In this document: piece by piece, positions 1 through 4,164 of the stretch | How positions within the stretch are numbered: the stretch's first letter is position 1 | How the letters are laid out: each line of letters starts with the position of its first letter | Source of the DNA: CAZWVR01 sp964637235 | GTDB taxonomy: Bacteria; Bacteroidota; Bacteroidia; Bacteroidales; S143-33 | Direction of reading: 5' to 3' | Length of the DNA: 5,145 nt | Assembly: GCA_964637235.1 (NCBI GenBank) | Contig: CAZWVR010000134.1 | Span: 1 to 5,145, forward strand | The notes under the pieces: generated by a model | Databases searched by the model: none | Seen by the model: only the letters and a program-made list of their open reading frames with translations | What the model was told of the DNA's origin: nothing | Translations under genes and position numbers: made by a program

Positions 1-55
1 TTTATTAAATATATCTCCGGAAGATATTCAAATGTCTGTTCAAGCAGATAAATAA
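1..55 (+). CDS. C-terminal end of an unidentified upstream gene (partial)
   Basis: Read from position 2, the sequence gives 17 sense codons (LLNISPEDIQMSVQADK) and a TAA stop at 53-55. The other two + frames stop at 6-8 and 49-51. This frame is preferred because its composition is protein-like (acidic and polar, with a Pro-Glu-Asp turn) and because its stop sits directly against a strong intrinsic terminator. The gene starts outside the window, and the tail is too short to assign a family or function. The terminator separates it transcriptionally from the exported-protein genes downstream. Confidence 0.5.
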   Translation, partial: LLNISPEDIQMSVQADK

Positions 56-90
56 AAAAAGGAGGCGTCTAAAAAGGCGCCTTCTTTTTT
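55..90 (+). terminator. Rho-independent terminator
   Basis: GGAGGCGTCT (61-70) pairs with AGGCGCCTTC (75-84) around an AAAA tetraloop. All ten positions pair, two of them as G-U (62/83 and 68/77). A six-T tract (85-90) follows, and the A-tract at 55-60 can extend the stem with A-T pairs. It begins at the stop codon of the upstream gene. Because an A-tract precedes the stem it could work in both directions, but no - strand gene needs it here. Confidence 0.9.
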
Positions 91-289
91 CTTTACAACA
101 AAAAAGTCTTTTTTGTCCTACAAAAATTTACAATATCCTTGACTTTTTAAACAGCTTTTTTAAAACCTCCCTCTTCAAACATTGCAAAATGATATTTCCA
201 ATCATTCCTAATTTTTACGAAAGTTAATTTTCCTATGACCAACTTTTTGTATTAAAAAATAAATTTTACGTACTTGCAAAAAAAAAGCT
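91..289. other. AT-rich intergenic region, possible weak promoter for the 290 gene
   Basis: About 200 bases without a convincing gene. It contains two short inverted repeats: ACAAAAAA/TTTTTTGT (98-116, 3-base loop) and AATGAT/ATCATT (188-206). Both are AT-rich and may be chance. The best promoter-like pair for the downstream gene is TTTTTG (244-249) and TACTTG (271-276), separated by 21 bases. The second element is two bases shorter than the Bacteroidota -7 consensus TAnnTTTG, and the implied leader would be very short, so I regard it as weak. Since the upstream gene ends in a strong terminator, a promoter for 290-964 should lie somewhere in this stretch. Confidence 0.4.
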
Positions 290-964
290 ATGAAAAAGCT
301 CTCATTCCTTTTTATTTTTTCAGCTATACTATTAAACTTATCAGCACAAAAAAGGGAATTTTTCCCTTACTTAGTTAATGTAGGCTATGGCTTATATGTA
401 CCTCGCGATTATACTTCTGCCTCCCAATATAACAGTGCCTTGGATCCATCAGAAGTAGCGTTAGTTTTTGTAAAAATTTCTCCATCTCAAAAACAGAAAA
501 TTATAGTAAGCTATACAGATGCTCCAAGTGACGACCCTACTTACAAATTCTATAAAGTATTAAGTAATGGAGAGCTTCAATTTATGTTTAGCATAACCGC
601 CGACGAACTTTATATTCCGGGAAACGGGAATTTATACGCTGCTGGCACTTCTGACGATTGGTTTGATAGACATCGTAAATATCGATTTACAGGAAACAAT
701 ATTAAAGAGGTACACCAACCTTTCTATTATGTAGGAATGAAAACAACAACTTTGCAAACAATTAAACTATACGCAGATAAAACTTGTAAATATCCTATTG
801 CTGTTATTCCAAAAGGTTCAACTATAATAGTAGTTGCTGCTGAATTCGCAGAAATGCCTGTAAAATTTCTAATAAAAAGTCCATTTGGGCTAATGGGCTG
901 GTGGAAATTAGACAATGTCACGGAATCTAAAAAAATACAAGGGCTCAGATTTAATGGAGATTAA
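290..964 (+). CDS. Exported protein with C-terminal SH3-like domain
   Basis: This encodes 224 residues. The N-terminus (KK, then a hydrophobic stretch at about 5-17, then LSAQ at 17-20) is a clear type I signal peptide, with cleavage likely just after LSA or LSAQ. The middle (about 25-145) is rich in aromatic and beta-type sequence and matches no family I can name. The C-terminal part (about 154-208) reads as a bacterial SH3-like (SH3b) fold: a strand with LYAD, a V-I-P-K-G turn at 172-176 followed by a STIIVV strand, then FLIKSPFG-GWW at 193-205, where SH3b domains usually have G-x-x-G-W. Such domains in exported proteins often bind cell wall or peptides, but the ligand here is unknown. There is no T9SS sorting tail or lipobox, so a periplasmic location is most likely. 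The ATG follows an A-rich run, not a Shine-Dalgarno. The next gene lies 74 bases downstream on the same strand and may be co-transcribed. Confidence 0.85.
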   Translation: MKKLSFLFIFSAILLNLSAQKREFFPYLVNVGYGLYVPRDYTSASQYNSALDPSEVALVFVKISPSQKQKIIVSYTDAPSDDPTYKFYKVLSNGELQFMFSITADELYIPGNGNLYAAGTSDDWFDRHRKYRFTGNNIKEVHQPFYYVGMKTTTLQTIKLYADKTCKYPIAVIPKGSTIIVVAAEFAEMPVKFLIKSPFGLMGWWKLDNVTESKKIQGLRFNGD

Positions 965-1038
965 AAAATGGAAGAACATCACATCTATTATAGTAGCATT
1001 TAAGGCAATTAAATCTAATACTTCAAAAATCAAATAAT

Positions 1039-1620
1039 ATGAAACACAAAATCTTACTTTTAACAGGACTTTTTTTGACGTTAAATTTATTTATCTCTGC
1101 TATAAAACCTCAAAAAAATAAGACTACTATGGATAAAATAGTATTTACTGGAATAAAAACTACATGGAGCGGCGATGATGCATGGAAAGAATGGGATATA
1201 AAAACTAATAACGGAACAGGAACCCTAAAAACAACTTGGTCTAACTCAAAAAGCGAATGGGATTTTTCTGTAAACAGTATATCCGGCAGTATAAAAACCG
1301 TTTGGTCAGATAGTTATGCAGATTGGCATCTATGGGCAAATGGTAATACTGTAGAAATGAAAACAAAATGGTCTGATGACTGGCATGAATGGACTATCTC
1401 AGACGCTTCTGGCTCTTATACCCTAAAAACTGTTTGGAGTGGCGATGATGCTTGGAAAGAATGGACTTTCGAAACCAATAACGGTACTATGAAAATAAAA
1501 ACTACATGGAGCGGCGATAACGCATGGAAAGAATGGAATATTACAGACAATATGCCTTCGGAAAAACCAGAATTAAAAATGGCTGCTATTTTCATCGCTA
1601 TTTTTAACGGAATGCCTTAA
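1039..1620 (+). CDS. Exported protein of six tandem Trp-rich beta repeats
   Basis: This encodes 193 residues that I cannot assign to a named family. Residues 1-21 (basic MKHK, hydrophobic 5-19, ISA at 19-21) look like a signal peptide, which supports the first ATG over the internal Met31. Residues 39-171 are six repeats beginning [ILM]-K-T-x-W-S, with the K at 40, 64, 86, 108, 130 and 154. Each has a second conserved Trp (52, 74, 96, 118, 142, 166). Trp makes up 17 of 193 residues. Alternating polar and aromatic positions with Gly/Asn/Asp turns suggest a beta-hairpin meander or solenoid. A 22-residue tail holds a short hydrophobic run (MAAIFIAIF, 181-189). No catalytic motif, Cys residue, lipobox or T9SS tail is visible. 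It follows another exported-protein gene after 74 bases with no terminator between, so an operon is plausible. Carbohydrate or surface binding through the exposed Trp residues is only a guess. Confidence 0.85.
   Translation: MKHKILLLTGLFLTLNLFISAIKPQKNKTTMDKIVFTGIKTTWSGDDAWKEWDIKTNNGTGTLKTTWSNSKSEWDFSVNSISGSIKTVWSDSYADWHLWANGNTVEMKTKWSDDWHEWTISDASGSYTLKTVWSGDDAWKEWTFETNNGTMKIKTTWSGDNAWKEWNITDNMPSEKPELKMAAIFIAIFNGMP
1153..1551 (+). repeat. Six in-frame 22/24-codon repeats within the Trp-rich gene
   Basis: The repeat unit is 24, 22, 22, 22 and 24 codons from K to K. All length change falls between the two conserved Trp residues (9 residues apart in repeats 1, 5 and 6; 7 in repeats 2-4). The distance from the second Trp to the next K is exactly 12 in every case. 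At DNA level the 39-base cores of repeat 1 (1156-1194) and repeat 6 (1498-1536) differ at two positions, and repeat 1 and repeat 5 (1426-1464) differ at five. Repeats 2-4 are much more diverged. Confidence 0.9.
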
Positions 1621-1707
1621 TGCTTCAATTTTTTTTCATACATCAAATTCGAATCTATCTAAATGCACTAAGACTTCTTTTCTTTAAATCCCAAAGAAAA
1701 AACATGG

Positions 1708-3312
1708 CTAATTTTTTATAACTTTAAAATTATGAACTGAACCTTTACTATATATACGTAAAAAATATACTCCTTTTATCAGATGTTCCGTATTTAGTAT
1801 CAACACATTATTGTTATAAACAAATTCTATCGGTATAAGTTTTCCTACCGCATTATATAGTTGAATATGATCTATCTGAGCATTTATTACGACAAGGCGG
1901 TCATGGACAGGATTAGGGAATATAGAAATTTTACTTTCAGCAACATAATTATTAGAAGATGGAATAGGAACAGGTTTACCATATAATATTTGCCCAGTTG
2001 TTAAATCTAACCACATTTTATACATACTTGAACAATTGTTATTGCCATTAAATATTGCAAAAGCGACTTCGTGAATTCCATCATCATCGTAGTTTACAAC
2101 TGGATCGTGGTCATCAGATTCGTATATACCAAAATACCAATGATAATCAGAATACTGACCGATAGAAATATCGTGATAATGCACTGTTAGATTATTGATT
2201 TCTGGGAAAAACAATGCTGAACAAGTGGTAGAATATGTACTATCTGTATAAGCAGGAAATAAAATCTTATATACAGTGCTATCAGTATTTTGAGAATATA
2301 TCTTTAACTTTACGATGTATAATCCATCTGATGGGAATGTATGGGTTGGATTTTGATAGGTACTAAAAGAATTATCGCCGAAATCCCAAAGCCTTGCAGA
2401 AAGAGTATCTTGCGAATATGAAAAATCATAAAACTTGTAAGTAAGACCTTTTGCTAAAACAGGCTTTAAAGAAAAAAAAGCCTGCGGAGTATCTGGATAC
2501 CAAGCTTTTTGACCTGTATAAACATAGGTTTGTACACTATCATTACAAAAAACAGAATTAACTTTTAGCACAACTTTATATATTCCATCTTGCATATATT
2601 GATGAATAGCATTATAACCCTGATATGTTATACCATCACCAAAATCCCAAAAATAGTATGCATCGTTTGGTGCGTCAGATAAGTTTACAAATGAAAAAGT
2701 ATCAAATAAGGTATCTTGCGATATAAAAGAAAACATAGCCTTGCAAGTATCCTGGTCTGGAAATCTGGTATTTATAACTTTTGTAATACTATCAACACAT
2801 AGTTCATTATCAAGGGTTAAGTTTACTTTATAAACACCGGGATGAGAATATGTATGTATAGGATTTTTTTGCATACTTGTATCTCCATCACCGAAGTTCC
2901 ACATAAAATAAGTAGGAAATTCAGAGTTATATTTAGAATTATTTATAAAACTAACAGTTTTTTGATTGGTATCTATTACGGTATAAAAAGAAGGGATAAA
3001 ATCACCCTCACAACCCACAAATAAGTAGCTACTATAATTGGCACTGCAATTATTATAGTCATCAGTAATAGTTAAGCTCACGCTATATTTACCTGGTGCA
3101 GTGAATATATGTACAGGTTGAGGTTCAGTAGATATAACACCATCGCTAAATTTCCACAAGTAAGAATAATTTTGACCTTGTGGATGAGCGACAAAATAGT
3201 AACGATAATTATTATCTTGGTCAATTGTGTATGAAAAATAAACGGTACAGTTCTGGGCATATAAGTTTGTTAATAAAGCAAATAGCAAAACTGTTAATAG
3301 AAACCTATTCAT
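1708..3312 (-). CDS. Secreted multi-PKD-domain protein with T9SS sorting domain
   Basis: This encodes 534 residues. Residues 1-20 (ending LYAQ) form a signal peptide. Five PKD-type beta-sandwich units follow at about 22-97, 106-180, 190-265, 277-353 and 363-437. They are marked by the W-x-F-G-D-G loop: WKFSDG 53, WNFGDG 138, WDFGDG 222, WDFGDN 309, and a degenerate WYFGIY at 392. In units 1-4 the later H-x-F/Y and G-x-Y-x-V-x-L motifs are also present. Residues about 462-534 are a type A T9SS C-terminal domain: FPNP at 465-468, LYNAVGK at 485-491, KGVYFLRI at 513-520 and a basic end. The protein should therefore cross the outer membrane by T9SS and be attached or released. PKD arrays usually act as spacers or in protein or glycan binding; no enzymatic domain is present, so an adhesin or structural role is inferred. 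It is transcribed convergently with 1039-1620 and ends in TAG. Confidence 0.93.
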   Translation of the reverse strand: MNRFLLTVLLFALLTNLYAQNCTVYFSYTIDQDNNYRYYFVAHPQGQNYSYLWKFSDGVISTEPQPVHIFTAPGKYSVSLTITDDYNNCSANYSSYLFVGCEGDFIPSFYTVIDTNQKTVSFINNSKYNSEFPTYFMWNFGDGDTSMQKNPIHTYSHPGVYKVNLTLDNELCVDSITKVINTRFPDQDTCKAMFSFISQDTLFDTFSFVNLSDAPNDAYYFWDFGDGITYQGYNAIHQYMQDGIYKVVLKVNSVFCNDSVQTYVYTGQKAWYPDTPQAFFSLKPVLAKGLTYKFYDFSYSQDTLSARLWDFGDNSFSTYQNPTHTFPSDGLYIVKLKIYSQNTDSTVYKILFPAYTDSTYSTTCSALFFPEINNLTVHYHDISIGQYSDYHWYFGIYESDDHDPVVNYDDDGIHEVAFAIFNGNNNCSSMYKMWLDLTTGQILYGKPVPIPSSNNYVAESKISIFPNPVHDRLVVINAQIDHIQLYNAVGKLIPIEFVYNNNVLILNTEHLIKGVYFLRIYSKGSVHNFKVIKN

Positions 3313-3325
3313 TATATTTTTTTGG

Positions 3326-3355
3326 CAAGATAAAAATAAAAAAATAAAATTTCAA
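3326..3355 (-). promoter_or_regulatory. Possible promoter of the PKD/T9SS gene
   Basis: On the - strand, TTG (3355-3353) and TATCTTG (3332-3326) are separated by 20 bases, the same spacing as in the tRNA promoter nearby. The -7 element is one T short of TAnnTTTG. The expected transcription start would leave a leader of only about seven bases before the ATG, so this is a moderate call. Confidence 0.4.
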
Positions 3356-3363
3356 TGCGAGGA

Positions 3364-3395
3364 ACGCGTAAAATTCATACGTAATACGCGTAAAA
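3364..3395. repeat. ACGCGTAAAA direct repeats / ACGCGTA inverted repeat
   Basis: The 10-mer ACGCGTAAAA occurs at 3364-3373 and 3386-3395, 22 bases apart. Because ACGCGT is a palindrome, the same sequence also forms an inverted repeat: ACGCGTA 3364-3370 against TACGCGT 3385-3391, with a 14-base loop that contains TACGTA (3378-3383). It lies between the tRNA 3' end and the proposed -33 element of the PKD gene, eight bases upstream of that element. It may be a protein-binding site or a 3' trailer hairpin of the tRNA transcript. The U-tract precedes the stem on the - strand, so it is not a standard terminator. Confidence 0.6.
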
Positions 3396-3398
3396 AAG

Positions 3399-3472
3399 TG
3401 GGCCTGAGTGGACTTGAACCACTGACCCCCACATTATCAGTGTGGTGCTCTAACCAACTGAGCTACAGGCCC
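3399..3472 (-). tRNA. tRNA-Ile (anticodon GAT)
   Basis: The - strand folds into a complete cloverleaf. The acceptor stem GGGCCTG/CAGGCCC has seven perfect pairs, with discriminator A at 3399. The D stem is GCTC/GAGC with loop AGTTGGTTA. The anticodon stem is CCACA/TGTGG, with loop CTGATAA at 3440-3434 and anticodon GAT at 3438-3436. The variable loop is GGGTC, and the T stem AGTGG/CCACT carries loop TTCAAGT. The total is 74 bases, and CCA is not encoded. A six-T tract (3397-3392 on the - strand) follows almost immediately and probably ends or weakens transcription. The gene stands alone here, not next to tRNA-Ala or rRNA in this window. Confidence 0.97.
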
Positions 3473-3484
3473 CTCTTGCAAAAG

Positions 3485-3515
3485 CAAAAGTAAAAAAATA
3501 GAAGCTAAAAAACAA
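3485..3515 (-). promoter_or_regulatory. Promoter of tRNA-Ile
   Basis: On the - strand, TTG (3515-3513, in the context GTTGTTT) is followed after 20 bases by TACTTTTG (3492-3485). This is an exact match to the Bacteroidota -7 consensus TAnnTTTG with a -33 TTG. The predicted start is about 5-8 bases beyond, which places it only a few bases before the tRNA 5' end at 3472. Confidence 0.75.
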
Positions 3516-3534
3516 CTATTTTATTGTTAAAAAA

Positions 3535-3888
3535 TTAAAATTCTGGAAAAAAAGCATTTTCAATGTGTATAATTTTAGGAATTTTTTTTGACATAACAAT
3601 TAGTATGACATCAAATCTTACAGGTTTGTCTATTTTATAGATATTGATGTATTCGTGTGCGGCATCCAGAATATTTTTTTCTTTATTTGACGAGATTTGT
3701 GTATTATAAGGTAAATCTGTTTTACGAGTTTTTACTTCTGCAAATATTATTATTTTATCATTTTCAGCGATGATATCTATTTCTTTATGTTTATAACGCC
3801 AATTTTTGTGCAATATACGGAAGCCTTTGTTTTTCAGGAAGTTAGCAGCGATATTTTCACCGTTACTTCCTGTTGATTTTTTGTTCAT
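3535..3888 (-). CDS. yraN: YraN / UPF0102 family endonuclease-like protein
   Basis: This encodes 117 residues, the normal full length for the family. The order of motifs is diagnostic: G-x-x-G-E (7-11) with a following helix, G-F-R-I-L-x-x-N-W-R (22-31), E-I-D-I-I-A (36-41), F-A-E-V-K-x-R (49-55) and R-F-D-V-I (91-95). Asp38, Glu51 and Lys53 form the D-Xn-E-x-K core of the PD-(D/E)XK (Holliday-resolvase-like) nuclease fold, and Glu11 is the conserved helix acid, so the catalytic set looks intact. The protein is cytoplasmic. The family's biological role is still poorly defined; a DNA-processing function is inferred from the fold. The ATG directly follows the GC-rich island, and I see no promoter of TAnnTTTG type in front. 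It may be read through from the thiolase gene on the same strand. Confidence 0.95.
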   Translation of the reverse strand: MNKKSTGSNGENIAANFLKNKGFRILHKNWRYKHKEIDIIAENDKIIIFAEVKTRKTDLPYNTQISSNKEKNILDAAHEYINIYKIDKPVRFDVILIVMSKKIPKIIHIENAFFPEF

Positions 3889-3940
3889 AGTTTAAGTGCG
3901 TTAGGGGGCGAAGCGATATGAGGCGAAGGCGAGCAGAATT

Positions 3941-4077
3941 GTGGCACTTTGCGGGCGGAGGCTGAGCGTAGAGCGAAGCCCCACGCACCGCAAAGCGAGG
4001 CGAATTTTAGGCGGACGTGCTGACAGGCGTCAGCCTGCTGCCGTTCCGCCTTAATGAGCCGAGCGAATTAGTGCCAC
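3941..4077. other. Nested inverted repeats forming a three-way junction-like fold
   Basis: The closing stem GTGGCAC (3941-3947) with GTGCCAC (4071-4077) is seven perfect pairs. Inside it are two arms. Arm one is TTTGCGG (3948-3954) with CCGCAAA (3988-3994), plus GGCT (3960-3963) with AGCC (3977-3980). Arm two is AGGCGGA (4009-4015) with TCCGCCT (4045-4051), continued by CG/CG (4016-4017 with 4042-4043, one bulged T) and capped by GCTGAC (4019-4024) with GTCAGC (4029-4034). The pairings are Watson-Crick and nested without conflict, so either strand could fold this way. Confidence 0.65.
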
Positions 4078-4108
4078 CTGCGAGCCACAGCCGAATATAA
4101 GCGGAGCA

Positions 4109-4146
4109 CCCGACCGCCGCAGCGGAGGTTTTGCGACGGCGGCGGG
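4109..4146. other. Strong GC hairpin next to the thiolase stop
   Basis: CCCG (4109-4112) and CCGCCG (4114-4119) pair with CGGCGG (4137-4142) and CGGG (4143-4146). This makes a ten-pair GC-only stem with one bulged A (4113) and a 17-base loop. Read on the - strand, it lies just past the thiolase tandem stop. Neither strand has a T-tract directly after the stem, so it is not a classical terminator, though it could stabilise a transcript 3' end. Confidence 0.65.
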
Positions 4147-4164
4147 AACGCCCAAAAATACTTA

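Larger units (their letters stand above)
3900..4153. other. GC-rich structured intergenic island
   Basis: This fills almost all of the gap between the yraN start (3888) and the thiolase stop (4165). By hand count 158 of the 250 bases at 3901-4150 are G or C (about 63%), against flanking sequence that is visibly AT-rich. No long reading frame crosses it on either strand. It contains several long perfect inverted repeats, listed separately, and many short direct repeats such as GAGGCGAA (3919-3926 and 3997-4004) and GAGCGAA (3971-3977 and 4061-4067). Composition and structure suggest a dispersed intergenic element or a structured RNA. From general familiarity, GC-rich hairpin elements do recur between genes in Bacteroidota, but I cannot name a family for this one. 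Which strand, if any, is functional is unknown. Confidence 0.75.

Noticed and set aside
727..921. A 64-codon open frame on the - strand inside the SH3-like protein gene
   Set aside because: It lies wholly opposite a better-supported gene with a signal peptide and domain, and its translation shows no recognisable motif.
1129..1620. Internal Met31 as the start of the Trp-rich repeat protein
   Set aside because: The upstream in-frame residues form a good signal peptide, which is unlikely by chance. The shorter form remains possible but is less supported.
1628..1636. T-run after the Trp-rich gene as an intrinsic terminator
   Set aside because: No GC-containing stem precedes it.
1678..1700. TTTTCTTT/AAAGAAAA inverted repeat between the convergent genes as a terminator
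   Set aside because: The stem is almost all A-T and no T-tract follows on either strand.
3507..3528. AACAA/TTGTT hairpin plus T-run as the yraN terminator on the - strand
   Set aside because: It has only five mostly A-T pairs and overlaps the -33 element of the tRNA promoter; too weak to call.
3900..4153. CRISPR array or coding gene in the GC-rich island
   Set aside because: There are no regularly spaced identical repeats and no reading frame of useful length; the pattern is of nested inverted repeats instead.
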